From the NCBI GenBank assembly GCA_965249645.1, contig CBDFML010000011.1, positions 62,001 through 126,000 of the forward strand: a DNA stretch of 64,000 nucleotides. Reading direction: 5' to 3'. This document shows positions 8,905-17,417 of the stretch, in pieces. A program made the translations under genes and the position numbers. Every line of letters starts with the position of its first letter. The stretch's first letter is position 1. Source of the DNA: CAVOEB01 sp965249645. Lineage in GTDB: Bacteria; Pseudomonadota; Alphaproteobacteria; UBA828; JAPUJA01. The notes beneath the pieces were generated by a model. The model had not been told where the DNA came from. It was given only the letters and a program-made list of their open reading frames with translations, and did no database searches.

Positions 8905-9607
8905 TGTCGAGAGACCCCTTTACGCAATAAGCTGTCGGTGTCGGGCTGCTCGCGAGCAGTTTCAGTCGGGGCGGCTGGTCAAGCCGACTCAACACTTCGT
9001 CCACTGCATCGGACTCGCCCCAACGGCCAACCGCATATTCGTCGAAGACGGCGATACCGCCCGGAACAATGCGCGGCCACGCCGCCTCGAGCAAGCGTAC
9101 CGTCGGCAGATAGACATCAAGATCACAGTGGAGAAGGTTGATCCGGAAACCCGGATTTTCTCCAAGATACCGTGGCAAGGTCTCGACGATATCGCCCTTG
9201 ACCAGTTCGACCCGATGCGTGAGTTCGAGACGTTCCAGTGCGGCCGTCAGGCCGTCCAGAGCGGTTTCGTCATAACTTGTCTGATGCAGCGCGACGGCCT
9301 CTTCCTCATCGACGCGCGCGTGCGTGAACTCTTCCCCGAAGGTATCGAATCCAACTACCTTGGAGCGGGAATTCGGCTGGTAGGTTTCCAGCAGATGAGC
9401 CCAGAGAATGCTGCTCGTTCCCTTATAGATCCCGGCATCGACGATATCGCCGGGTAGATCGGCGACCATCCGATACAAATCGACTCGGGCGAACATTTTC
9501 TGAAAGCGATGCTTGTCGCAGTAATAATGGAAGTTGTGGTAAATCTTCCACATGTCCTCGGCAAACGAGTCGGTCTCTTTGGTCATCGCGACCCTTTCTT
9601 CAGACAT
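8894..9607 (-). CDS. TylF/MycF-type sugar O-methyltransferase
   Basis: 237 residues with the class-I methyltransferase fold of the macrocin/mycinamicin O-methyltransferase group: PGDIVDAGIYKGTSSILWA as SAM loop, VGFDTFGEEF, LVKGDIVETLP, and INLLHCDLDVYLPT, whose acidic residues bind the metal in this family, then IVPGGIAVFDEYA. It likely methylates a sugar hydroxyl of the glycan. It starts 59 bases from the oppositely oriented sulfatase-fold gene, so the short gap 9608-9666 must hold any promoter for that gene. A second ATG at codon 8 is an alternative start. Its 3' end overlaps the pseG-pseH start. Confidence 0.85.
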   Translation of the reverse strand: MSEERVAMTKETDSFAEDMWKIYHNFHYYCDKHRFQKMFARVDLYRMVADLPGDIVDAGIYKGTSSILWAHLLETYQPNSRSKVVGFDTFGEEFTHARVDEEEAVALHQTSYDETALDGLTAALERLELTHRVELVKGDIVETLPRYLGENPGFRINLLHCDLDVYLPTVRLLEAAWPRIVPGGIAVFDEYAVGRWGESDAVDEVLSRLDQPPRLKLLASSPTPTAYCVKGSLDSEA

Positions 9608-9666
9608 GACGGCCCGTTTGCGGCATATCTTGAGCTAACTCGCCTCCGCGCACGGAAATACCGACA

Positions 9667-11304
9667 GTGCCTAACGTTATCCTGTTGATCGTCGATACCC
9701 TGCGCTACGACCGGCTGGGGGTTTCGGGGTATCGCCCCGCTGTCACCCCGCACCTCGATGCCCTCGCGACGGGCGGCGTCAACTGCCCGAACCATTTCGC
9801 CAACGGCTGCGTCACAAGCGTGGCGTTTCCGAGCATATTTACCTCGTCTCTGCCGTTCGACTATGGCGGCTACGACGAAGGCATTCGAAATCGCCCCGTT
9901 TCCTTCCCCGAGCTTTTGCGGGACGCCGGCTACGAGACCTGGGGCGTCGTGACCGGTCATCCCTGTTCTTCTCATTTCGGCTACGGCCGGGGTTTCGAGA
10001 ATTTGCTCGATCTCATCGATCTCTATCAATGGTTCCGCTCGGTCTACATCGCGTCGCTGCGCGAACTTCGCGAACTTCGCCACTCCCGTGAGATCACCGA
10101 GTCCGAGCTGATCGTCCGCTTCGCGCCGAAGTTCCGTCGCGTACTCGATGACTCCGAGCGTTTTATCGACGAGTTGGACCGGGTCAAGGCGCCGCGAAGT
10201 GGCCGACCCCGACAAACGCTGCGGGCGATGGTGCGTGCCGAGCGGATCGTCTTTGAAAGCGATCCGATGGCGAGTTGGACGAAAATCGATGTGCTCGGAC
10301 CCGACTATCAGTTCGCCCTGGGCGAAGCGGTGCTGACTCCCAACCGGCGACACCGCATCTTCCGTCGCAAGTCGCTGTTCGCGCGTATCAACCAGCGGAT
10401 TCACCTCGTATCGAACCGGCGCGCATTCGATGCGGGAGAAGTCAACCGGCAATTTGGACAATTCCTCGCAAAACGCACGAATCGCCCGTTTTTTGCACTT
10501 CTGCACTATTTCGACTTGCACGAGGCCAAACTTCAAGTCTCCCGCCTGTTGGCCGGACCCACACCAGGGCGCATTTTAGACATGGTCCGCGCCTACCGGC
10601 GGATTCGACGCGGCTGGCCGCCCGGCCAACGGGGCCTTCTTTATGATCTCGGGCTTTCCCAGGTCGACGACAAGGTCGGCGAACTGCTCCAGATCCTTCG
10701 TCGGGCTGGCTTGGCCGACGATACGGTGCTCGTGATCACCGGTGATCATGGGACCGAAGCCGGCAACCCTCACCGCGGTCTCGGGAGCGACCTCGCACGA
10801 TTGTTCTACGACGAACATCTCCATGTGCCATTTATCGTCAACGGCCCCGGGATCGGAAACGAGACGATCGATTCTTTGATGAGTCACCTCGACCTCGCCC
10901 CGACGATTCTCGACCTCGCCGGGGTCGCGGTACCCGAGGTCTTTCAAGGTCATCCCGTCTGGGCCCGGCGCGACAATCCGGCAGCCGTCGTCGTGAGCGA
11001 AAACGCCGGGCGCGGGCTTTGCCGCATCGGCGAAAAGCCTCTCTTCCTGGCGGTGCGTTCGCGTTCTCACAAGACCATCGCGCGCGCGGAGAACTTCGAG
11101 CCCGAAATTCTCGAATTCTACGACCTGTCCCAGGATCCGTTCGAATGCAACAACCAGGCGGGATGCGCGGGGCATGAGGAAATCAGGCGGGAGCATCTGA
11201 CCCAAATCCGCGCGCGTCTTTCGAGATTACGGACTGAGACCGACGCCAGCGAGGGGCGTGAGCGCCTCGTTGCGCCCGCCACCGAGGACGAGCTGTCCGA
11301 CTAA
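9667..11304 (+). CDS. Sulfatase-fold hydrolase or transferase without formylglycine motif
   Basis: 545 residues of the alkaline phosphatase/sulfatase superfamily, with a GTG start. Metal-site segments are clear: NVILLIVDTLRYDRLG at the N-terminus, VLVITGDHGTEAG, and LHVPFIVNGPGI. The nucleophile region reads CVTSVAFPSIFTS; the C-x-P-x-R sequence needed for formylglycine is absent and the aligned position is Thr. The enzyme is therefore probably not a classical sulfatase; it could be a phospho-transferase or phosphonate/phosphate ester hydrolase, or a Thr-dependent sulfatase-like protein. No signal peptide is visible, suggesting a cytoplasmic location. It is the only plus-strand gene inside the long minus-strand block and converges on the pyruvate kinase-ATP sulfurylase gene with a 6-base gap. 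Confidence 0.8.
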   Translation: MPNVILLIVDTLRYDRLGVSGYRPAVTPHLDALATGGVNCPNHFANGCVTSVAFPSIFTSSLPFDYGGYDEGIRNRPVSFPELLRDAGYETWGVVTGHPCSSHFGYGRGFENLLDLIDLYQWFRSVYIASLRELRELRHSREITESELIVRFAPKFRRVLDDSERFIDELDRVKAPRSGRPRQTLRAMVRAERIVFESDPMASWTKIDVLGPDYQFALGEAVLTPNRRHRIFRRKSLFARINQRIHLVSNRRAFDAGEVNRQFGQFLAKRTNRPFFALLHYFDLHEAKLQVSRLLAGPTPGRILDMVRAYRRIRRGWPPGQRGLLYDLGLSQVDDKVGELLQILRRAGLADDTVLVITGDHGTEAGNPHRGLGSDLARLFYDEHLHVPFIVNGPGIGNETIDSLMSHLDLAPTILDLAGVAVPEVFQGHPVWARRDNPAAVVVSENAGRGLCRIGEKPLFLAVRSRSHKTIARAENFEPEILEFYDLSQDPFECNNQAGCAGHEEIRREHLTQIRARLSRLRTETDASEGRERLVAPATEDELSD

Positions 11305-11310
11305 CCGCAT

Positions 11311-13479
11311 TCACTCGACGAACACCGGTCGCCCTGCCGCGATCTCCGCGCGGAGCATGGACTGGATTTCCTCACGCATGAACCAGCCCGGCAACGCGCG
11401 CTGCTCTCGCAGAGCCTGGCGAACCTCCGTCCCGCTAATCGGCTCTAAAGCGCCGTCCCGATCGAGCGGACCGTAACTCTCGCTCTGCGAATCATAGCCG
11501 ATTGCTTCGAAAAATACAGGCTCTATCCCGATATCGCCCAGTTGCTCGAACAAGGCAGGCACGGCACCGGCAGGATAGAAATCGCCCACGCCCGTATGGT
11601 CACGGCCGACGATGAAATGCGAACAACCCATGTTCTTGCGGCACAGGGCCGTAAACACCGCTTCGCGGGGTCCGCTGTAACGGGAATAGGTCGCAAAACT
11701 GCCGAGCACAATACGACCCTCCGGATAGAGCCGGTTATCCATCATGAGCTGGTAACTCTTCATGATCAGATCGGCGAGAAAGTCACCGGGCTTTTTCGGC
11801 CCGATGACCGGGCTAATATAAAGTCCGTCGGCATTGGTGCGCTCGAGCGCAGAAAGTTGAATACGTTCATGAACCCGATGGATGACGTTGCGGGTATGAA
11901 ACCCGACGACCCGGGTCCATCCTTTGTGCGTGAAGATGAATCGGGGTTGTGCGGGGGTCAGCTCGAACGGCCGGTGAGCCGAAGGCAGCCGAGTGACCAG
12001 CGTGACGTCACCCCCTACGAACCAGCGGCCGCCGGCGACTAACTGCGCTACACCGGGGTGGTCGATCGAATTGGTCCCGAACCAGCTGCGGGCGGTTGTC
12101 TCAAGATCGACTGTATAGACCCGGGCGTTATCGAGCAGCGCGTGGACCGTTCCGGACGCCGCCAGAAGCAAGATCCGTCCGTCCGTCGCGACGGTGCGCG
12201 CCTCCTCTTCGGAAATCTGAAGCACTATCGGTAGCGGCCAGGCCGTACCATCCGCCAGCCGATTCTGGTTCAACACACTTTCGAGCGTGTCGCGGTCCAT
12301 GAAGCCGGTCAGTGGCGAGTAGGTCCCGTGCGCAATCTGCTGACAATCCATCAGCGAGCGGTCGTCGACGACGAGGCGCGGCAAACCGTTCCACTCGATT
12401 TGATCGATACCAATTTGTTCCCGATGAACCAGCTGCTCGCCGTGCGGATCGATGAGGAGTGACAAGGGATCGAGATCGTATTTGCCGCTCGCGGTCTCGG
12501 ATCCGGCTTCAAATTCCCGGATCAGCTTGACGATCATGCTCGCACAGGCGATCGGGTTCTTGCCGATGGCGGTCTCGGCGGCAAGCACCAAGCCGTCGAC
12601 CCCGTCGATCAGCGTGTTGTAAACGTCGTTGACCTCGGCACGCGTGGGTCCGGGCGCCGAGATCATCGATTCCAACAGGTTCGTCGCGACATAGACTTTT
12701 CGCCCCGCCGTCTTGGTCCGCTGGATGATGCGCTTTTGCAGCGCCGGAATGCGCTCGACCGGAAATTCACGGGACAGGTCGCCACGGTCTATCAACAGCC
12801 CGTCCGACTTCGCGGCAATCGCCTCGAGGTTGGTTAGCCCGTTGCGGCACTCGATCTTGGAAATGACAAACGTGTCGTCACCGACGATCTCACGAATCGC
12901 GTCGACGTCCTCGCGCCTGTTGGCGAAGGAAAGCGCGGCATGACGCAGGCCCTTCGCCCGACCGATTGCGAGCGCCTCCCGATCTTTCCCGGTCAGCGGC
13001 GGCATGGCGATCGGCCGCTCCACCGTCACGGCCTTGTTGCGCCCGATCCTGCCGCCATTCAGAACCCGGAGAAGCGCACCTGCGGTTGTGATATCGACGA
13101 CCTGGACCAGGACTGCATTGAAATCGATACTGATGAAATCCCCGATCTCGAGGGCGTCGATGATGCCGTCCGGATAGAAATTAAACGCTTCTCCGTCACC
13201 GGGCACGGGCTCGCGCCGGGCATAAATCAGCGCATTCTCGTGAACGTCCACTGCCTCTTGCACCAGATTGCCGGTGCGGATCTGGGCGCCTTCCGTGTCG
13301 AGGCAGACGGGCACGGCACTGTGCTGTTGGATGAAATCGATCACCTCCGCAACGTCGGCCGAGGCGGTGTGAGACAAGTTGATCCGGAACAAGGTTGCGC
13401 CAAGATCTTCGAGGCGCGCAAGAACCCGCGCGTTCATGGACGCGGGGCCCAAGGTACAGAAAATTTCTTTCGCCATCAT
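11311..13479 (-). CDS. Pyruvate kinase domain fused to ATP sulfurylase
   Basis: 722 residues. Residues 1 to about 325 are a pyruvate kinase barrel with B domain: FCTLGPAS, RINLSH (32-37), LDTEGAQIRT from 60, KIE at 208-210, DRGDLS at 231-236, VATNLLESM, PTRAEVNDV. The C-terminal regulatory domain of ordinary pyruvate kinases is missing, and the usual LDTKG lysine is Glu63. Residues about 345-722 are sulfate adenylyltransferase: GTYSPLTGFM (385-394), FHTRNVIHRVH (527-537), VGRDHTGVGDFY (624-635), ISGTEVRQAL. Sat makes APS from ATP and sulfate; the kinase half could regenerate ATP from phosphoenolpyruvate. ATGA overlap with the upstream gene. No APS kinase is in the window. Both domain calls are firm; kinase activity is uncertain. 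Confidence 0.9.
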   Translation of the reverse strand: MMAKEIFCTLGPASMNARVLARLEDLGATLFRINLSHTASADVAEVIDFIQQHSAVPVCLDTEGAQIRTGNLVQEAVDVHENALIYARREPVPGDGEAFNFYPDGIIDALEIGDFISIDFNAVLVQVVDITTAGALLRVLNGGRIGRNKAVTVERPIAMPPLTGKDREALAIGRAKGLRHAALSFANRREDVDAIREIVGDDTFVISKIECRNGLTNLEAIAAKSDGLLIDRGDLSREFPVERIPALQKRIIQRTKTAGRKVYVATNLLESMISAPGPTRAEVNDVYNTLIDGVDGLVLAAETAIGKNPIACASMIVKLIREFEAGSETASGKYDLDPLSLLIDPHGEQLVHREQIGIDQIEWNGLPRLVVDDRSLMDCQQIAHGTYSPLTGFMDRDTLESVLNQNRLADGTAWPLPIVLQISEEEARTVATDGRILLLAASGTVHALLDNARVYTVDLETTARSWFGTNSIDHPGVAQLVAGGRWFVGGDVTLVTRLPSAHRPFELTPAQPRFIFTHKGWTRVVGFHTRNVIHRVHERIQLSALERTNADGLYISPVIGPKKPGDFLADLIMKSYQLMMDNRLYPEGRIVLGSFATYSRYSGPREAVFTALCRKNMGCSHFIVGRDHTGVGDFYPAGAVPALFEQLGDIGIEPVFFEAIGYDSQSESYGPLDRDGALEPISGTEVRQALREQRALPGWFMREEIQSMLRAEIAAGRPVFVE

Positions 13480-14291
13480 CGTGTCAAAACCCGTTTGTGA
13501 GGAATGCCGTCAAAGATCCCGTCGTCATCAACCATCGCGCTCGACACGGGCCCAAAGGCTGCCGCAGCGGTTGCGCCGTGGCGGTTGCGGTTGATTTCGA
13601 CGATCTCGGGATGGGCAGCGAGCACCGCAAGCGTCTGGCCCATCGCGTAGCCGCTCTGGCCGCCGGGGAGATGAGAATACAGCGCGTCGAAGAAGGCATA
13701 ATCTTCGGGGTAGTCGAGCGTCCAGCGGGATTGCGCGGGCAAACCCGGTGGCGCTTCAAGGTTGGCGCGCACGACATCGGGGCTCGTTCTCATCCAAGGC
13801 GTGACATGTTCCCGCTCAAAGGGGTCTGTGGCCTCGGAATCGGCCCGACACAGCGTCTCGAGCGTGAACACCTCGCAATCGAGACCGTGAGGCCAGCTGG
13901 GGGGCATGTTGTTAGCGGCATAGCCGGCACCCGATTCGGTGCGCAAGCGTACCAGCACACCGCAGAGGGCGGGGTCGATGGCCGGGCAATCGCTGGTCAC
14001 GCGCAGAATTACGTCGGCGTTCTGTTCCCCCGCAGCGTCGGCATAACGCGCCAATACATCGTCGACCGGCCCGCGGTGGACCGTCGCGCCGCAGTCTGTC
14101 GCTTCCGCCGCAACCGCGTCGTCAGCGGCGAGTATCGTTGTCGCGCAGCAAACCATATCGACGCCAGGCACCGCCGCGCACCGCGCAAGCACATGGGAGA
14201 GAACGCTGCGCCCCCCAAGCGTACGCAGAACCTTGCCGGGCAATCGGGACGACCCCTTGCGCGCCTGAACTACTGCAACGGTTCGGGTCAT
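13476..14291 (-). CDS. SpsF-like nucleotidyltransferase of the pse set
   Basis: 271 residues starting MTRTVAVVQARKGSSRLPGK, the nucleotide-binding loop of the SpsF/NeuA-type cytidylyltransferase family, followed by VTSDCPAIDPAL, WPHGLDCEVFTLETL and ERE..TPWM, as in SpsF. In many pse clusters a gene like this stands between pseC and pseG; it has been annotated both as cytidylyltransferase and as glycosyltransferase-like. It could activate pseudaminic acid with CMP, leaving the other synthetase at 19.2 kb for legionaminic acid, but this division is inference. Start chosen at ATG 14291, which overlaps the pseC stop as ATGA; the open frame extends upstream but without support. Confidence 0.8.
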   Translation of the reverse strand: MTRTVAVVQARKGSSRLPGKVLRTLGGRSVLSHVLARCAAVPGVDMVCCATTILAADDAVAAEATDCGATVHRGPVDDVLARYADAAGEQNADVILRVTSDCPAIDPALCGVLVRLRTESGAGYAANNMPPSWPHGLDCEVFTLETLCRADSEATDPFEREHVTPWMRTSPDVVRANLEAPPGLPAQSRWTLDYPEDYAFFDALYSHLPGGQSGYAMGQTLAVLAAHPEIVEINRNRHGATAAAAFGPVSSAMVDDDGIFDGIPHKRVLTR

Positions 14292-15490
14292 CGCACCACG
14301 TCGAGTACGGCCTCGACGACGCGATCGCAATCGGCATCGCTCATGGCCGGGAAGAGCGGCAAAGTGATGGCCGCATCATAAAAGCCTTCAGCTTCGGGAA
14401 AATCTCCCCGTTTTGTGCCGAAACGATCCCGGTAGTAAGGCAGAAGGTGAAGCGGAATATAGTGGACATGCACTCCAATCTTGCGTGCGCGCAGGTCCTC
14501 GAAGACCTGTCGGCGACTAACCGCCAAACGCTCGATCCGAAGCCGCAGCATGTAGAGATGCCAGGCACTCTCGCGCTCGGGCTCCTGATGAGGCGTGACA
14601 AGCAGCGGCGAGGCGTTAAACCCCTCGTCGTAACGTCGGGCCAAGGCTCGCCGGCGATCAAGAAACCCGTCCAGCTTCTTGAGTTGGCTTAGACCCAGCG
14701 CGCATTGCATATCGGTGATGCGGTAATTGAAACCAAGCGCCTGCATTTCGTAATACCACGGAGCGCGGTCATCGGGTCCGCTTTCGTCGGGCCACGGCCC
14801 CTCCTTATCGGCCGCCTGGACCCGCAACTGCATTTGCGTTCCGTCGTTGGTAATCCCATGAGTGCGAAACAGGCGCAACCGATCGGCGAGGTCGTCGTCG
14901 TCGGTCGCGATCAAGCCGCCCTCGCCCATCGCAATATGCTTGACGGGATGAAAGGAAAATATGCTCATCGCCGCAAGCGAACCGACCGGACGGCCTTTAT
15001 AGGTCGCGCCCAGGGCATGGGCCGAATCGGCGATGACGACGATACCGTGACGCCCAGCGATGGCGTTGATCTCATCCATATCGCAGGGCTGCCCGGTATA
15101 GTCGACGGGAATAATCGCCTTGGTCTTCGTTGTAATGGCGGCCTCAAGTTTGGCCGCATCGAGGCAATAGGTATCGGAGCGGACGTCGACGAAGCGGACA
15201 TCCGCGCCCAGGAACAAAGCGCAATTTCCGCTTGCGGCAAAGGTGATCGGCGCCGTGATGATTTCATCGCTCGGGCCCACACCGGCAGCGTAGCAGGCGC
15301 AATGCAGCGCCGCGGTGCCCGTCGCTACCGCGACCCCATGCTTGGCGCCCACCCGCTCGGCGATAGCCTGCTCAAAAGCGGGGATGGCCGGCCCCTGCGT
15401 CAACCAGTCGCCCCGTAGCACCTCAACGACCGCGGCGATGTCGTCTTCGTCGATGGTCTGTCGGCCGTAGGGTAGAAAGGAATCGCTCAT
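14288..15490 (-). CDS. pseC: UDP-4-keto-6-deoxyaltrosamine aminotransferase PseC
   Basis: 400 residues of the DegT/DnrJ/EryC1 aminotransferase family. The start FLPYGRQTIDEDDIAAVVEVL with RGDWLTQGP is characteristic of PseC. The PLP lysine is seen in SFHPVKHIAMGEGG, with FNYRITDMQCALGLSQL and HVHYIPLHLLPYY downstream. It uses glutamate to add the 4-amino group to the keto sugar made by PseB, giving the substrate of PseH. No PseB-type inverting 5-epimerase/4,6-dehydratase was found in this window, so that enzyme must be encoded elsewhere or replaced. It starts 20 bases after the stop of the CBS-SDR gene and overlaps the next gene by ATGA. Confidence 0.9.
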   Translation of the reverse strand: MSDSFLPYGRQTIDEDDIAAVVEVLRGDWLTQGPAIPAFEQAIAERVGAKHGVAVATGTAALHCACYAAGVGPSDEIITAPITFAASGNCALFLGADVRFVDVRSDTYCLDAAKLEAAITTKTKAIIPVDYTGQPCDMDEINAIAGRHGIVVIADSAHALGATYKGRPVGSLAAMSIFSFHPVKHIAMGEGGLIATDDDDLADRLRLFRTHGITNDGTQMQLRVQAADKEGPWPDESGPDDRAPWYYEMQALGFNYRITDMQCALGLSQLKKLDGFLDRRRALARRYDEGFNASPLLVTPHQEPERESAWHLYMLRLRIERLAVSRRQVFEDLRARKIGVHVHYIPLHLLPYYRDRFGTKRGDFPEAEGFYDAAITLPLFPAMSDADCDRVVEAVLDVVR

Positions 15491-15510
15491 TGTATGCTCA
15501 CGCCAAGGGA

Positions 15511-16935
15511 TTACTCGAAGGCCAGACCCTGGATGGTCTGAAGATTGCTGAATTGGGCTTGATCGAGATCGCCGAAATCGCCGCTCTCCAGCGCCGCCTT
15601 GAGTTCTCTCACCCCATCGGTCACCGTTCTAGCGGTCTCAAAATCCAGAACATCGGCAATTTTTTGGCAATCCACCCGATAGTTGCGCGGATCGACGTCG
15701 GCGTTCTTTCGATTAATGACCAGGCTTGGAAATTCCTTGGCAATGAGGCCTCCCAAAGCGTTGACCGTGAAATTTTGCTCCGTGCTGCCAACGTTGAACA
15801 GTTGAGCCCGCACCCTATCGAGCGGCGCATCGAGCACGGTCCGGATGGCCAGCGCGACGTCGTCGACATGGACATGGGGGCGCCATTGTTCACCCCCGAA
15901 CAAATCAATCGCCCCGCAGGTGGCCGCGTTCTTAGTCAACGTGTTCACGACCAGATCGAAGCGCGCCCGTGGTGACGCACCATAAACCGTGCCAAGCCGA
16001 AGGATGGTCGGTGCAAATAGCTGGTTCGGCCGGCGCGCCATCGCCAAAACGGCCTCCTCGACCAGCAGTTTGATCTTGCCATAGAGGCTGACCGGCGCGG
16101 TGGGCGATTGTTCGGTTAGCAATTCGTCGGGCGATTCGCTCGCGCCATAAACGCTGCAGGACGAGGTATAGACGAAGCGGTTGATGTTTAGATACTCGCA
16201 CAAATGAGCCAGCGCGGTGACGGCAAGATAGTTTGTCTTGAGCGCAGTCTGCGGTGCCTGAGACACAGCCGGGTCGCCGACCAGCTCCGCGAGATAGACC
16301 ACGGCGTCGACCGCATCGACCACGTCGACGAGCGTGTCGATGTTCTTCGCATCGCCGGCGAGAATTTCGATGTCGCCCTCGAGGCCTTCGAGGCTCTGGC
16401 GGCCATAGAGGAAAAGGTCGAGCACGCGAACTGACCAACCGTCCTCGAGCAAGCGACGGGTCAATACCGAACCGATATAGCCCGCCCCGCCCACGACCAG
16501 CGCACGCCGGTGACGCGGAGCGAAATCAATCTCGGGCGCGCGACGCAACAAGGACTGTACGTCAATTAATCCGACAGGGCGCCCTGTCAGGTCTGTCACC
16601 GGCACCTGCACATGCATTCGCTCGACGGCGTAAAGCGCCTTGAGCCGGCCGAGGACAGCATGCACGCTGGCTTCCTTGTCGAGCTCGTTCTCACGCAGGG
16701 AAATGGGATTGCGATTCATGACATCGTGCAGCGGCGCGCCCACCGCCGAGCCATTTAATATGGCCTTGCGCAAATCGCCTGACGTAACGATTCCCGCCAA
16801 TGCCCCGGCGGCATCAACTATCGTGACGACGGCACCGTAGCGATCCCCTAGCATCTGCAACCCGTCTCGGATGGTCGCGTCGGGCCCCAAAATCGACGCG
16901 GGAACAAGTGGCAAAGCCGTCACATTCGCCGTCAT
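15511..16935 (-). CDS. CBS-domain pair fused to NAD-dependent sugar epimerase/dehydratase
   Basis: 474 residues. Residues about 10-135 form two CBS motifs (VTIVDAAGALAGIVTSGDLR, then HVQVPVTDLTGRPVGLIDVQ), the same arrangement that precedes nucleotidyltransferase domains in PtmE. Residues 143-460 are an extended short-chain dehydrogenase: RALVVGGAGYIGSVLTRRLL (NAD loop), VVYLAELVGDPAVSQ, TSSCSVYGAS and SLYGKIK (catalytic Tyr and Lys), then FGGEQWRPHVHVDDVA. It should epimerise, dehydrate or reduce a nucleotide sugar, with CBS modules sensing a nucleotide. Stop and start overlap the cupin gene as ATGA. I do not know this fusion as a characterised enzyme. It is not a convincing PseB. Confidence 0.85.
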   Translation of the reverse strand: MTANVTALPLVPASILGPDATIRDGLQMLGDRYGAVVTIVDAAGALAGIVTSGDLRKAILNGSAVGAPLHDVMNRNPISLRENELDKEASVHAVLGRLKALYAVERMHVQVPVTDLTGRPVGLIDVQSLLRRAPEIDFAPRHRRALVVGGAGYIGSVLTRRLLEDGWSVRVLDLFLYGRQSLEGLEGDIEILAGDAKNIDTLVDVVDAVDAVVYLAELVGDPAVSQAPQTALKTNYLAVTALAHLCEYLNINRFVYTSSCSVYGASESPDELLTEQSPTAPVSLYGKIKLLVEEAVLAMARRPNQLFAPTILRLGTVYGASPRARFDLVVNTLTKNAATCGAIDLFGGEQWRPHVHVDDVALAIRTVLDAPLDRVRAQLFNVGSTEQNFTVNALGGLIAKEFPSLVINRKNADVDPRNYRVDCQKIADVLDFETARTVTDGVRELKAALESGDFGDLDQAQFSNLQTIQGLAFE

Positions 16936-17375
16936 CGCGGCACGACCGCCCAGGGATTCCAGGTATCGAAAGGAAAGCGGAAATCGTCATCCAGACTCTC
17001 GCCCAGCGCGGCGCTTGAAAAGAACATGAGCCGTGTGTCTGGCTGCAAGGTCATGAACCCGTGAGCGAAACCACCCGGAACATACAATACGCCCGGCTTC
17101 TCCTCGGCCATCACAAATCGGCTGATCTCTAACTCCGATGCCGGGGCCTCCCAGTCGTCGATACGCACCGCGCAGACCAGCGCTGCCCCGGAAGCGACAT
17201 AGACGAATTTTTCCTCGATCTTGTGTCCGTGCCAGGCCCGCACAAACTGGGGTGCATGGTTCGACACTACGTAGAAACGGCGAACCGCAGACATGTCGAA
17301 GTCATTGCAGAATTGGAGTTTACCGCGGTCATCGACAGCGAGGCCCCCCGCGATAAAGTTGATGTCATTGGACAT
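16932..17375 (-). CDS. Cupin-type sugar isomerase/epimerase (RmlC/FdtA-like)
   Basis: 147 residues folding as a single cupin. Visible are RRFYVVSNHAPQFVRAWHGHKIEEKFVYVASGAA and GVLYVPGGFAHGFMTLQPDTRLMFFSS, the two conserved blocks of RmlC- and FdtA-related proteins. The conserved His pair (AWHGHK, FAHGF) suggests a deoxysugar epimerase or ketoisomerase acting on a nucleotide-linked keto sugar. It lies between the ABC flippase and the CBS-SDR gene, and it probably acts with the latter. It is too short to be a full RmlC, so the exact reaction is open. Confidence 0.75.
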   Translation of the reverse strand: MSNDINFIAGGLAVDDRGKLQFCNDFDMSAVRRFYVVSNHAPQFVRAWHGHKIEEKFVYVASGAALVCAVRIDDWEAPASELEISRFVMAEEKPGVLYVPGGFAHGFMTLQPDTRLMFFSSAALGESLDDDFRFPFDTWNPWAVVPR

Positions 17376-17417
17376 GAATCCCGTTCTTTCTTCTGCTTTA
17401 TGCCCGCTTTGTGCGCC

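Noticed and set aside
15511..16935. CBS-SDR protein as the missing PseB
   Set aside because: Its catalytic region and C-terminus look like ordinary extended SDR epimerases and not like the FlaA1/PseB group.
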